Positions 26,648 to 35,079 are shown, counted from the stretch's first letter. The stretch: 64,000 bases of DNA from Pedobacter psychrotolerans (GCF_004340665.1 NZ_SLWO01000001.1:62001-126000); one strand, 5' to 3'. Numbers and translations: made by a program. Notes: generated by a model from the sequence alone, not told the origin.

Positions 26648-27514
26648 ATGAAGAAATCCATTATCATTTTTTATGCATTGCTGCTGTATGCATTAATTCA
26701 GCTCATTTCCTGGGGTACTTTGGTGGTGCGTTTGCAGCCTAGTCGCATGACGATGATTATGGGGGAGGGTTCTGTTTTCCTTTTCTTGCTATGCATTGGT
26801 GGCTATTTTCTGCATCAATCGCTGAAACGGGAAGACAAACTTCGGGAGCAACAGCAGAATTTTCTAATGTCGATCACTCATGAATTAAAATCGCCACTTG
26901 CCGCAATAAAACTTTCTATCCAAACCATTGTTAAAAGAGATCTGGATAAAGCCCGTCAGGTTTCTTTATTAAATAATTCATTAAAGGATATTGAGCGGTT
27001 AGATGATTTGGTTGAAAACATGCTGTTGGCTACTAAAATTGAAAACCGTTCCTATAGTTTTCCAAAGGAGGAATTCAATTTCTCTGAATTGGTTTATAAA
27101 ATTACAGACAGGTTGCAGGTTCATTCCTGCGGTAATGAGCAATTGATTAACGCTCAAATTCAGCCAAATTTGCAGATTATGGGTGACAAGTTTGCCTTAT
27201 CGTCAGTGGTAACGAATTTGATTGAAAATGCAGTTAAATATTCAAGTCCTTGCGATGAGGTAAATGTGGCTTTAGATAAAGTGGATGGACATTTGAGATT
27301 AAGTGTTACAGATAAAGGTCCGGGCATTTCAGATGCCGAAAAAATGCTGATATTTGATAAGTTTTACCGAGTTGGTAATGAGAATGTCAGGAAAGCGAAA
27401 GGAACAGGTTTAGGCTTGTTTATTGTGAAAGAGGTTTTACAATACCATGATGCAGATATTACAGTAAAAGACAATCTGCCTCGAGGAAGTATTTTTGAAG
27501 TAACATTTAGTTAA
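26648..27514 (+). CDS. Sensor histidine kinase
   Basis: A 288-residue membrane kinase. Two transmembrane helices (about residues 5-27 and 40-57) bracket a very short periplasmic loop, so it has no large extracellular sensor. The dimerisation/phosphoacceptor site is H78 in 'NFLMSITHELKSPLAAIKLS'. The ATPase domain shows N ('VVTNLIENAVKYSS'), G1 ('VTDKGPGISDAEK'), F ('IFDKFYRVGNE') and G2 ('KGTGLGLFIVKEVL') boxes. It is followed nine bases later by its cognate regulator. Its position inside a heme gene cluster suggests, but does not prove, a heme- or redox-related signal. Confidence 0.92.
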   Translation: MKKSIIIFYALLLYALIQLISWGTLVVRLQPSRMTMIMGEGSVFLFLLCIGGYFLHQSLKREDKLREQQQNFLMSITHELKSPLAAIKLSIQTIVKRDLDKARQVSLLNNSLKDIERLDDLVENMLLATKIENRSYSFPKEEFNFSELVYKITDRLQVHSCGNEQLINAQIQPNLQIMGDKFALSSVVTNLIENAVKYSSPCDEVNVALDKVDGHLRLSVTDKGPGISDAEKMLIFDKFYRVGNENVRKAKGTGLGLFIVKEVLQYHDADITVKDNLPRGSIFEVTFS

Positions 27515-27522
27515 TCTCAATT

Positions 27523-28227
27523 ATGTCACAAAAATTAAGAATTCTATTGGTAGAAGACGAGGATCACTTGTTAGATGCTATCAAATTAAACCTTGAACTG
27601 GAGGGTTATAAAGTTCATGCCGTTAAAGATGGCAAAACTGCTCTTAAAGTTTTTAAAGAAGAGCGTTTCAATCTTATTGTATTAGATGTTATGCTTCCCG
27701 AAATGGATGGTTTCCAGGTTTGTGAAACTATTCGTTTAGAAAATGCTGAAGTTCCAATTATGTTTCTAACGGCTAAAAACACTTCAGAAGACCGTGTTTT
27801 AGGTTTGAAAAAAGGAGCTGATGATTATTTAGTTAAACCATTCAACTTAGAAGAATTAATTCTTCGTGTGGGTATTTTAGTTAAACGCAGTTTAAAATCG
27901 GATGATTTAAAAGAGCTAAATTCTTATAAAATCGGCGATAAAACGATCTATTTTAATTCGTTCGAATTGAAAAATGATGATGGCACCATCACGCCATTAA
28001 CCAAAAAAGAAACGATGTTATTGAAGCTTTTAATTGAGCGTAAAAATGATGCCGTTTCCCGTGAGCAGATCTTAGAAACTGTTTGGAATTATGATGTTTA
28101 TCCTTCTACCAGAACGATTGATAACTTTATTTTAACGTTTCGTAAGTATTTCGAGCCAGATCAGAAAAATCCGGTGTATTTCCACTCGATTCGTGGGGTA
28201 GGCTACAAATTCACTGATATTCATTAA
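27523..28227 (+). CDS. OmpR-family response regulator
   Basis: A 234-residue two-domain regulator. The receiver domain has the acidic pocket 'VEDEDHL' (residues 10-16), phosphoacceptor D55 in 'LIVLDVMLPEMDGF', the switch T/S region 'MFLTAKNTSEDRV' and lysine in 'DDYLVKPFNLEEL'. The C-terminal winged helix (about 130-234) shows 'LTKKETMLLKLLIERKND', 'VWNYDVYPSTRTIDNFI' and 'YFHSIRGVGYKF'. Its stop overlaps the next gene's start (TAATG). The pair presumably forms one phosphorelay; its targets are unknown. Confidence 0.94.
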   Translation: MSQKLRILLVEDEDHLLDAIKLNLELEGYKVHAVKDGKTALKVFKEERFNLIVLDVMLPEMDGFQVCETIRLENAEVPIMFLTAKNTSEDRVLGLKKGADDYLVKPFNLEELILRVGILVKRSLKSDDLKELNSYKIGDKTIYFNSFELKNDDGTITPLTKKETMLLKLLIERKNDAVSREQILETVWNYDVYPSTRTIDNFILTFRKYFEPDQKNPVYFHSIRGVGYKFTDIH

Positions 28228-28742
28228 TGTACAATAGTCTCGGCAGGTATGTATTGATGGCTGTTTTTTTAATGGCCGCATTGGTTTGTGTTTTTTATAC
28301 TCAATACGAACTGGCTGCAGTGGCAGGATTCTTATTTCTGTTCATCATTTGGAGTCACTTTCGGCATAGTTCTGTTTTAATGGCTTCAAAATATTTCAAG
28401 GATAACGAATTTGGGAAGGCAAAGCTGATGCTTGCCGAAGTTCCAAACCCGGAAAGATTATCGAAAAACAGAAGAGGCTATTACGAGTTTATGCAGGGTA
28501 ACATTGCTTTGAAAGATGAAAACTATGATCAGGCTGAGTATCATTTTCAACTCGCCAGTCGCTTTCCTGTAGGAGGGAAAACACAAAAAGGATATGTTTT
28601 AATCCATTTGGCTAATCTAGCCTTGCGAAAAAAAGATAAGGAAAGAGCAGAAGCATATACAAAACTGGCTAAAGAACTTGCAGAGTCATCCCGTTCAAAG
28701 GATATCATTGTGAAGATAGAAAGAGAAATAGCCAAATTATAA
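28227..28742 (+). CDS. Small membrane protein with TPR-like repeats
   Basis: A 171-residue protein translationally coupled to the response regulator. Two hydrophobic segments (about residues 8-24 and 29-45) are followed by helical repeats with the TPR spacing: 'ASKYFKDNEFGKAKLMLAE', 'YYEFMQGNIALKDENYDQAE' and 'YVLIHLANLALRKKDKERAE'. No catalytic residues are evident. It is probably an accessory protein of the two-component system or of the heme cluster. The exact role is not known. Confidence 0.75.
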   Translation: MYNSLGRYVLMAVFLMAALVCVFYTQYELAAVAGFLFLFIIWSHFRHSSVLMASKYFKDNEFGKAKLMLAEVPNPERLSKNRRGYYEFMQGNIALKDENYDQAEYHFQLASRFPVGGKTQKGYVLIHLANLALRKKDKERAEAYTKLAKELAESSRSKDIIVKIEREIAKL

Positions 28743-28766
28743 TATAAGTATTGTCATTTTGAATAA

Positions 28767-28811
28767 CGAAGCACCGGTTTAGGAATAAAAAGGTACTTCG
28801 TTTTTTTTTTA
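28767..28811 (+). terminator. Intrinsic terminator after the TPR gene, built from repeat sequence
   Basis: CGAAGCACC (28767-28775) and GGTACTTCG (28792-28800) pair with one mismatch, followed directly by a run of eleven T. The left side continues from GTCATTTTGAATAACGAAG (28753 on), a degraded half-unit of the GTCAT repeat family. Confidence 0.75.
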
Positions 28812-28815
28812 TTTA

Positions 28816-28823
28816 TAGCTTTG
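28816..28823 (+). promoter_or_regulatory. -7 promoter box of hemE
   Basis: TAGCTTTG matches TAnnTTTG exactly. It lies five bases after the T-run of the preceding terminator, giving hemE its own transcript with a leader of about 110 bases. Confidence 0.6.
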
Positions 28824-28847
28824 TATCATTAAAATTTTTTATCCATA

Positions 28848-28913
28848 CGTCATCCTCAATTCAGTTCAGTATCCAACTAAAAAGGAAGATGCTGAAATAA
28901 ATTCAGCATGACG
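28848..28913. repeat. GTCAT-family palindrome in the hemE leader
   Basis: CGTCATCC ... CAGTATCC on the left and GATGCTGAA-ATAAA-TTCAGCATGACG on the right form a head-to-head unit; the right half is a perfect small hairpin. If the promoter at 28816 is right, it is transcribed as part of the hemE 5' leader and ends 25 bases before the ATG. Confidence 0.7.
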
Positions 28914-28938
28914 ATTAACGGGAGATCAACTACAAATC

Positions 28939-29964
28939 ATGAAGAATAATTTATTTTTAGACGCTGCATTTTCAAAACAAACAGAACGCCCACCAGTATG
29001 GATGATGCGTCAGGCAGGTCGTTTTATGCCACAATATTGGGAGATCAAAAACAAATACTCTTTTTTAGAGATGTGTAAAACTCCTGAAATTGCAGCAGAT
29101 GTAACCATGTTGCCTGTGGATTTATTAGGTATTGATGCCGCGATTTTATTCTGTGATATTTTAGTAACTGGTGAGGCAATGGGTGGGGATTTAAGCTTTA
29201 CTCAAGGCATAGGTCCAAAATTTGCAAACCCGGTACGTAATGCACAAGATATTGAAAACCTCAATGTAGATTGTTTAGATGAATTGCAATATGTTGCTGA
29301 CGCAATTAAGGTGATTCAACAACGGTTAGACGGAAATATTCCTTTAATTGGTTTCGCAGGTGCACCTTTTACGGTAATGAGTTACCTAATTGAAGGTGGT
29401 TCTTCTAAAGATTTTAAATTAACAAAGCTTTTTATACACAATCAGCCAGAATTAGCACACAAACTATTAGCTAAAATTGCTAAAGTAACGACTGATTATT
29501 TGAATCTTCAGATTGCGGCGGGTGTTAACGCAGTTCAGATTTTTGACAGTTGGGCACTTGCTTTATCCTGGAATGACTATCAGGAATTCTCTCACCGTTA
29601 CATTCAGGAAATTATTTCAAATTTAAACAGAAAAGATATTCCCGTAATTTCTTTCTGTAAAGGAAGTTCGGTTTTTGCACCAATTATGGCGGAAGCTAAA
29701 CCTGATGTGATTTCGGTAGACTGGAACGCAGATTTATTGAACATCAAAAATGCTTTACCCGCAGGTATTGCTGTTCAGGGAAATTTAGATCCACATATTT
29801 TATATGCAGATCAATCAGTGATTAAAGCACAAATTCATAAATTATTTGAACGCATGCGGGGTACAGAAGGATTTATCTTCAACTTAGGTCATGGTATCAT
29901 GCCAGACATTCCTTTTGATAATGTGAAATATGCGATTGAGGTAGTAAAGGAATTTAGGTATTAA
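28939..29964 (+). CDS. hemE: Uroporphyrinogen decarboxylase
   Basis: A 341-residue HemE that decarboxylates the four acetate chains of uroporphyrinogen III to give coproporphyrinogen III. The family blocks are clear: 'RPPVWMMRQAGRFMPQYW' (substrate-binding arginines), 'AAILFCDILVTGEAMG' with the catalytic aspartate, 'IPLIGFAGAPFTVMSYLIEG', 'VNAVQIFDSWALALS', and 'GFIFNLGHGIMPDIPFDNV' near the C-terminus. The length matches the family. It continues the pathway from hemC/hemD. A zeta-toxin-like pair starts 45 bases downstream on the same strand. Confidence 0.96.
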   Translation: MKNNLFLDAAFSKQTERPPVWMMRQAGRFMPQYWEIKNKYSFLEMCKTPEIAADVTMLPVDLLGIDAAILFCDILVTGEAMGGDLSFTQGIGPKFANPVRNAQDIENLNVDCLDELQYVADAIKVIQQRLDGNIPLIGFAGAPFTVMSYLIEGGSSKDFKLTKLFIHNQPELAHKLLAKIAKVTTDYLNLQIAAGVNAVQIFDSWALALSWNDYQEFSHRYIQEIISNLNRKDIPVISFCKGSSVFAPIMAEAKPDVISVDWNADLLNIKNALPAGIAVQGNLDPHILYADQSVIKAQIHKLFERMRGTEGFIFNLGHGIMPDIPFDNVKYAIEVVKEFRY

Positions 29965-30008
29965 TTGAATCATTTGATTTTTGTATATTAGCTATATAAC
30001 TCAAAAAT

Positions 30009-30242
30009 ATGACTGTTAAATCTTTAAATGATGAGGATAAGCTGCCAATTAAACAATTAATTAAAGCCGTTAATAAGAAGATGAAAGATGTTTTAAGGGT
30101 TGTTGATGCTTTAAATCTAGGTAGAACTGAAGTTAAGGCAGATGGAGTTTACAGAACATTTAATAACGGAGATTCAGTTAAGTTAGCAGAAGGTAATTTT
30201 AAAAGAAGAAGAATTACTGAAAAGAGAATTAAGATTTTTTAA
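30009..30242 (+). CDS. Small basic protein, candidate antitoxin of the zeta-like gene
   Basis: A 77-residue protein I do not recognise. It is Lys/Arg-rich with a helical central part ('DKLPIKQLIKAVNKKMKDVL') and a very basic end ('FKRRRITEKRIKIF'). Its stop overlaps the start of the zeta-like kinase gene by one base (TAATG), the arrangement typical of antitoxin followed by toxin. The antitoxin role is inferred from position, size and coupling only. It sits between hemE and hemJ. Confidence 0.65.
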   Translation: MTVKSLNDEDKLPIKQLIKAVNKKMKDVLRVVDALNLGRTEVKADGVYRTFNNGDSVKLAEGNFKRRRITEKRIKIF

Positions 30243-30985
30243 TGCCTAAACAGCCTAAATTAAGGATTTTTGCCGGACCGAATGGTTCTGGTAAAACTAC
30301 TTTGTTTGATTCTATAAAATCAAACTATTTTTCTACCCAGATTTTTATCAATGCAGACTTGTTGGAGGAAGAATTTCAGAAGAAAAATTTCCTCAACTTA
30401 TCTGATTTTGAAATTGATACAACCAATGAAGATTTTGCATCGTTTTGTTTTCAAAGTGGACTTTTTATAAAAGCTGGATTCAACACAGAAAGTTGGAATT
30501 TAGCCGTCAGAGAAAATGTTGTTGTTAAAAATATTGCACTTTCAACTATTTATAACTCCTATCATTTTGCCATCATTGCAGATTTTATTCGATATACATT
30601 AATCAGAAATAAAAAATCATTCAGCTTCGAAACTGTATTTTCACATCCTTCAAAATTAGATCTTATTGGTTTTGCTCATCAAAACAATTATAAGGTTTAC
30701 CTTTATTTTATAGGCACGGAGACGCCAAGGATGAACATAGAACGAGTAAAGGATAGAGTTTTGAAAGGAGGTCATTTGGTTGGAGCAGAAAAAATTGAGA
30801 AGCGTTACTTTTTAACAATGGATTTATTAATAAATATGCTTAAAAAGGTAGATGAAACTTACCTATGGGATAATTCGGGATTAAAACATGACTTCGTTGG
30901 AAGTATTAAAGAAGGCGTTTTAAACCTCGAAGTTCTTGATGTTCCAAATTGGGTAGATAGTTATATTTTAAGTAAAATCAAATGA
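30242..30985 (+). CDS. Zeta-toxin-family P-loop kinase
   Basis: A 247-residue P-loop protein of the zeta-toxin/AAA group. Walker A is 'GPNGSGKTT' (residues 12-20). 'FINADLLEEEF' gives the conserved acidic residue after strand two. 'SFSFETVFSHPSKLDLIGFA' and 'ERVKDRVLKGGHLVGAEKIE' are typical of chromosomal zeta-like proteins. Characterised zeta toxins phosphorylate UDP-N-acetylglucosamine and block wall synthesis; whether this chromosomal type does so is unknown. It overlaps the small upstream gene (TAATG) and hemJ downstream (ATGA), so three genes may be translated in a chain. Confidence 0.82.
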   Translation: MPKQPKLRIFAGPNGSGKTTLFDSIKSNYFSTQIFINADLLEEEFQKKNFLNLSDFEIDTTNEDFASFCFQSGLFIKAGFNTESWNLAVRENVVVKNIALSTIYNSYHFAIIADFIRYTLIRNKKSFSFETVFSHPSKLDLIGFAHQNNYKVYLYFIGTETPRMNIERVKDRVLKGGHLVGAEKIEKRYFLTMDLLINMLKKVDETYLWDNSGLKHDFVGSIKEGVLNLEVLDVPNWVDSYILSKIK

Positions 30986-31539
30986 TAGAAACCCTACAGT
31001 CCTATTATTACTACTTCGTTGCAGTACACATTGTATTTGTAATCAGCTGGATGGCCGGTTTGTTCTATATTTTAAGTCTTTTTATTTACCATACCGAGGC
31101 AAATGAAAAGCCAGAACCTGAAAAGAGTATTCTCCTCCAGCAGTTTACCAAAATGGAGGCTACGCTGTGGAAGATCATTTGCGCTCCGGCAATGATTATT
31201 TCTGTTGTGGCAGGTATCTCAATGCTAACATTACATCCAATGCTATTACAAATGTCATGGATGCATGTTAAACTCGGCTTTGTAATTGGTTTACTGATAT
31301 ACCACTTCATCTGCCAGAATATTGTTAAGCAGCTTAAAAATAATCAATTTAAAATGACCAGTTTTCAGTTGCGCTTGTGGCGGGAATTGGCAACCATTTT
31401 TATGATTGCAATTGTATTTGTGGTTATCCTTAAAAGCGCAATCAATTGGATTTATGGTTTGATTGGCATTATGGGCGTGGCGATGGCGATTATGATTGCA
31501 GTTAAGCTCTATAAAAATTATAGATTGAAAAGTAAATAA
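30982..31539 (+). CDS. hemJ: Protoporphyrinogen IX oxidase, HemJ type
   Basis: A 185-residue membrane protein with four to five helices matching HemJ (formerly CopD/UPF0093 family), which oxidises protoporphyrinogen IX to protoporphyrin IX. H16 in 'YFVAVHIVFVISWMAGLFY' and the 'SWMHVKLGFVIGLLIYHF' block with H95 and K97 are the family's conserved polar residues. Location in the heme cluster supports the call. Its ATG overlaps the zeta-like gene's stop as ATGA, and a hairpin covers its stop codon region. Confidence 0.87.
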   Translation: MIETLQSYYYYFVAVHIVFVISWMAGLFYILSLFIYHTEANEKPEPEKSILLQQFTKMEATLWKIICAPAMIISVVAGISMLTLHPMLLQMSWMHVKLGFVIGLLIYHFICQNIVKQLKNNQFKMTSFQLRLWRELATIFMIAIVFVVILKSAINWIYGLIGIMGVAMAIMIAVKLYKNYRLKSK

Positions 31540-31572
31540 ACTTTCTTCAAAATCTAAATCTGAAGAAAGTTT
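31538..31572. terminator. Terminator hairpin after hemJ
   Basis: AAACTTTCTTCA and TGAAGAAAGTTT are exact complements around an 11-base loop, starting at the hemJ stop codon. It can end both hemJ and the convergent small membrane gene. Confidence 0.75.
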
Positions 31573-31584
31573 ATTTAAAATGAA

Positions 31585-31833
31585 TTAGCTTCTTACTAAA
31601 TAGCTAACTATATTTAGTCCAATACCAATTCCAAAACCTATTAACGCCAGGTTACAAGCTGATTTCGCAGCTACTGGTTCGGTATCTTTTTTAACGAAGT
31701 AAATAATTGCACCTGCTAAAGGGATACAGAATGAAAGGATTTTCATTCCAGTGCTTAAATCTTCATTAGATTGGTTGTTAAACGGATTAAATTGTGGGTC
31801 TTTTTGAGTGTTAAATGGATCGTTTTCTGACAT
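31585..31833 (-). CDS. Small membrane protein of unknown function
   Basis: An 82-residue protein. The first 28 residues are polar and rich in Asn, Gln, Pro and Asp ('DPQFNPFNNQSNEDLS'). They are followed by two hydrophobic helices (about 29-47 and 59-80). The organisation recalls small Bacteroidota membrane proteins with a proline/asparagine-rich N-terminus and a 'SFCIPLAGAIIYFVKK' first helix. No function is known. It lies 27 bases after the DUF2085 gene and is probably co-transcribed. Confidence 0.7.
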   Translation of the reverse strand: MSENDPFNTQKDPQFNPFNNQSNEDLSTGMKILSFCIPLAGAIIYFVKKDTEPVAAKSACNLALIGFGIGIGLNIVSYLVRS

Positions 31834-31860
31834 GATGTTTTTAATTTTAGATAGAGATGA

Positions 31861-32214
31861 TTATAATAAATGATATAAAAATTTTAAGGATACAACAATA
31901 TAATAGGCGATAAAATCACTTATCCCAGCCAATCCTAAGCCGGCAAATATTCCTGTTATAAATCTAAGTATGTTATTGCTTTCCCGATTACAGTAAGCCT
32001 GAGTTAGTCCATCTATTGTGGTCGGCATAATAGCCAGTAGAGCAAAAAGAATATTTATTTTTATAAAAAAGATAATAGGTATAAAAATAGCATAGCCAAC
32101 ATATATACCGGTACATCTGGCACATAGTGGAAACTGCTTTCCCTTAAAAAAAAATGATCTTTCCGGTAGCCGATGGCAATCAACAAATTCTAACTTCGTC
32201 ATATTTTCCATCAA
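31861..32214 (-). CDS. DUF2085 membrane protein
   Basis: A 117-residue protein with the DUF2085 signature: '[20 protein letters not shown]' continuing 'RCTGIYVG', about residues 13-40, which contains three cysteines. Three hydrophobic segments follow and the conserved 'TTIDGLTQ' lies between them. The cysteines could bind metal or form a disulfide, but no function has been assigned to the family. The start could equally be the second methionine. Confidence 0.8.
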   Translation of the reverse strand: MMENMTKLEFVDCHRLPERSFFFKGKQFPLCARCTGIYVGYAIFIPIIFFIKINILFALLAIMPTTIDGLTQAYCNRESNNILRFITGIFAGLGLAGISDFIAYYIVVSLKFLYHLL

Positions 32215-32311
32215 TGATAGAAAAAAATATTTATTATCAATAATCTAATCTGTCTAAAGTAAAATAAATTATATTAATACCTCAACTCCTTCAGCATTAC
32301 AAAAACTATCC

Positions 32312-32319
32312 TAAATTTG
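32312..32319 (+). promoter_or_regulatory. -7 promoter box of the outer-membrane protein gene
   Basis: TAAATTTG matches TAnnTTTG exactly, 19 bases before the ATG at 32339. Confidence 0.55.
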
Positions 32320-32338
32320 AGCGATAAAATCCAAGCAC

Positions 32339-33487
32339 ATGTTTACAAATACAGGTTTGAAAAGGGCCTTACTCTTCCTAACTTTTTCATTTACATCCTA
32401 TTTCGCATCAGCACAGTTTAATCAATCGGCTATTGAAAACAGAATCCGTCCTGATAGCAGTTTAACAAACGAGGTTCACTTTAACTTTTATAATTTTAAT
32501 TACGTTCGGAACTACGAATACACCAACGATTTTCATGATGGTTACACCCTCTACGGGACGCAGTTACAACCGCAGATTGTTTATTATGCACATCCTAATT
32601 TAGCCATCACGGCAGGGGCATTTATTAGAAAAGATTTTGGACGTAATGGCGTAACAGATGCAAAGCCTTTATTCAGCCTGAAATATCATAAAAGAAATTT
32701 AACCTTGGTTTTTGGAAGTTTAGAAGGAGGAATTCAGCATAAATATATAGAGCCACTTTACGATTTCGAAAGGACAATCACTACGCCAATTGAATATGGA
32801 ACACAGTTATTGGTAGAGAGAAAGAAATTTAGTTTAGATGCCTGGATTGCCTGGCAGAAAATGATTTACACCGGAGAAGCTGCAAAGGAAGAAATTATTG
32901 GTGGTTTATCTACCGAAACTTTTTTACTGAAAACCGATGATTGGAAATTGAGTATCCCAGCTCAGTTTTTAGCTTTTCACCAGGGCGGACAAATAGATGT
33001 GTTAAAGGAAATTCCTATTAGTACCGTATTTAACGGTGCAACAGGTTTAAAGCTGCATAAAGATATCAATACGAATATCAAGCAAGTTTATACGGATAAT
33101 TATATTGCAGTGTATAAGGATTTCTCACCTACTAAAAGAAGAGCTTATGAAGGTGGTTTCGGATTGTGGTTAAATGCTGGTGTAGAGAGTAAATGGGGTA
33201 GCTTAGTAGCATCTTATTGGAAAGGAAATAACTTTATTTCAATTAAGGGTATGCCTTTATATGAATCCGTTTCCAGTAACTTATATACCAACGGTTTAAA
33301 GCAAAGCGGAAGAAATATCGTTTCGTTACGTTATGCCTATCAAAAAGAATTAATTCCACATCTATATCTCGATGTTCGTTTTGAACCACACATTGATTTG
33401 GATCATACTGATAAACAGTTGCAGTTTAATCACTCATTCTTCTTAACCTACAAGCAGGATTTTAAATTGTTTAAGGTGAAGAAATAA
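32339..33487 (+). CDS. Secreted beta-rich protein, probable outer-membrane beta-barrel
   Basis: A 382-residue protein with an N-terminal signal peptide ending near 'TSYFASAQ' (cleavage about residue 25). The mature part is rich in alternating aromatic and polar strands ('VHFNFYNFNYVRNYEY', 'LQPQIVYYAHPNLAITAGAF', 'ISLRYAYQKELIPHLYLDVRF' in part) and ends with strands suited to barrel insertion. No lipobox is present. I do not recognise a named family. It is monocistronic with a promoter box and a hairpin at each end. Confidence 0.75.
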   Translation: MFTNTGLKRALLFLTFSFTSYFASAQFNQSAIENRIRPDSSLTNEVHFNFYNFNYVRNYEYTNDFHDGYTLYGTQLQPQIVYYAHPNLAITAGAFIRKDFGRNGVTDAKPLFSLKYHKRNLTLVFGSLEGGIQHKYIEPLYDFERTITTPIEYGTQLLVERKKFSLDAWIAWQKMIYTGEAAKEEIIGGLSTETFLLKTDDWKLSIPAQFLAFHQGGQIDVLKEIPISTVFNGATGLKLHKDINTNIKQVYTDNYIAVYKDFSPTKRRAYEGGFGLWLNAGVESKWGSLVASYWKGNNFISIKGMPLYESVSSNLYTNGLKQSGRNIVSLRYAYQKELIPHLYLDVRFEPHIDLDHTDKQLQFNHSFFLTYKQDFKLFKVKK

Positions 33488-33508
33488 GCTTAAAAATATT
33501 CTACTTCC

Positions 33509-33540
33509 AAACCTCATATGTTTTAAAACCTATGAGGTTT
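33509..33540 (+). terminator. Terminator hairpin
   Basis: AAACCTCATA and TATGAGGTTT are exact complements 22 bases after the stop, followed by T-rich sequence. It belongs to the recurring AAACCT-hairpin type seen at 26240 and 48167. Confidence 0.65.
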
Positions 33541-33678
33541 ATTGTTTTTATGAAAAAAATAAGGTATATCTTTCTGATAATCAGCTTCAATTATTTTAAT
33601 TTTAACTTTATTTAACTTTTTTTATTTCCCTATGCAACCAATGTGTGTCATCTATCATCTACTCTATACAAACACACA

Positions 33679-34248
33679 ATGAAATTGACGCGAAGCTATA
33701 CGATAAACGATTTGATGGAAGGCTGCAAAGCTGGCGACCGGAAGATGCAGGAGCTGCTTTATAAGCAAACAGCATCGAAAATGTTAGCCGTTTGTATGCG
33801 CTACGCCAAAGATAGAATGGAAGCTGAGGATGTATTGCAGATGGGGTACATTAAAATTTTCCAGAAGATTAAGGAGTACAGAGGCGATGGTTCTTTCGAA
33901 GGCTGGATTAGAAGGGTAATGGTAAATACCGCGATTGAAAGTTATCGTAAAAATTTACGTAGCCTTAATGTGGTAGAGATTGATGAAGCTTATGAACAAC
34001 CCTCAACCGGATTTGATTTTGGTACGCTCGGCATGCAGGATTTAATGAAAGTAATACAAAAATTAGCAGATGGCTACCGAATGGTTTTCAATATGTACGT
34101 GATTGAAGGGTATTCACATAAAGAAATTGGCGAAACGCTTGGCATCTCAGAGGGAGCCAGTAAATCTCAGTTATCGAGAGCCAGAGCAATATTAAAAGAA
34201 GAAATTATAAAAATGGAGGGATTTGGTTATGCAACCTATACAGGATAA
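33679..34248 (+). CDS. ECF-type RNA polymerase sigma factor
   Basis: A 189-residue sigma-70-family factor. Region 2 contains 'YAKDRMEAEDVLQMGYIKIF' and 'GSFEGWIRRVMVNTAIESYR'. Region 4 contains 'YRMVFNMYVIEGYSHKEIGE' and the helix-turn-helix 'TLGISEGASKSQLSRARAIL'. The ATG at 33679 is chosen over an upstream one at 33643 because the conserved region starts shortly after it. The next gene overlaps it by 20 bases and looks like an anti-sigma factor, followed by a beta-barrel gene, a common three-gene layout in Bacteroidota. Confidence 0.9.
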   Translation: MKLTRSYTINDLMEGCKAGDRKMQELLYKQTASKMLAVCMRYAKDRMEAEDVLQMGYIKIFQKIKEYRGDGSFEGWIRRVMVNTAIESYRKNLRSLNVVEIDEAYEQPSTGFDFGTLGMQDLMKVIQKLADGYRMVFNMYVIEGYSHKEIGETLGISEGASKSQLSRARAILKEEIIKMEGFGYATYTG

Positions 34249-34984
34249 GGATTTTGATCAGTTATTTAAAAATGCTTTCGAAGATGCCGAAATTACTCCA
34301 TCCCGTAATTTATGGAGTAGCATTGAAAGTGAAATAGAACCTAAGAAAAAGAGAATAGTTCCGCTTTACTGGTTATCTGCAGCCGCAGTTTTATTAATCG
34401 CTACAGTTGGACTTTTGGTTTATCAACAACAAGAAGTTAAGCCTAATCAGTTTGCAAATCATGTTGAACCTCAAAAAGCAAAGCCAATTATAGAAACATC
34501 ACCAGTAAATGACTCTTCAAAAACGATAACAACACCAGTTAGAAAGGTAGATCAAGTTTTACCTTCTACAACACAACATGTTGAGGCAATAGCAAAAACG
34601 GCAGTAAAAGAAAAGGTTCGTTCGTTGGGAAGCCAAAAACAAGTTACTGCGCCAGAAATGCAAAAGCAGGAAATTATGATTGCTAAGGTTGAAGAACCTA
34701 AAAAAGACATTAAAGCTAAAATTGATGAGGCGATTTTAAAATCCAAAGATGAAACTGTTCTAGCATCTAATGCCAATACAATTTCAATTGATGAAGTAGT
34801 GGGTGAGTCAGATCATTCCGAAAACAAAGGTATCCGTAACGTTGGCGATGTGGTTAACCTCATTATGGATAAGGTTGATAAAAGAAAAGATAAATTGATT
34901 CAGTTCAGAACTGATGATGATGATTCTTCTATTTCATCTGTAAATATCGGACCATTCAGAATAGGAAAAAAAAGCAGAAAATAG
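34229..34984 (+). CDS. Membrane-anchored protein, probable anti-sigma factor
   Basis: A 251-residue protein whose start at 34229 overlaps the end of the sigma gene. The N-terminal cytoplasmic part ('DQLFKNAFEDAEITPSRNLW') resembles short anti-sigma domains. One transmembrane helix at about residues 45-63 ('WLSAAAVLLIATVGLLVY') is followed by a long, low-complexity periplasmic region rich in Lys, Glu, Val and Thr. The overlap and topology support an anti-sigma role; no zinc-binding HxxxCxxC motif is present. Confidence in the specific role is moderate. Confidence 0.7.
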   Translation: MQPIQDKDFDQLFKNAFEDAEITPSRNLWSSIESEIEPKKKRIVPLYWLSAAAVLLIATVGLLVYQQQEVKPNQFANHVEPQKAKPIIETSPVNDSSKTITTPVRKVDQVLPSTTQHVEAIAKTAVKEKVRSLGSQKQVTAPEMQKQEIMIAKVEEPKKDIKAKIDEAILKSKDETVLASNANTISIDEVVGESDHSENKGIRNVGDVVNLIMDKVDKRKDKLIQFRTDDDDSSISSVNIGPFRIGKKSRK

Positions 34985-35079
34985 GATTGGATTAAAGGAT
35001 CATAAGATTTGAATGCTTAAACCATTCTCTTATTTGATAATTAACTTATTCAACATTGATAAAATAACACACACAAAAT

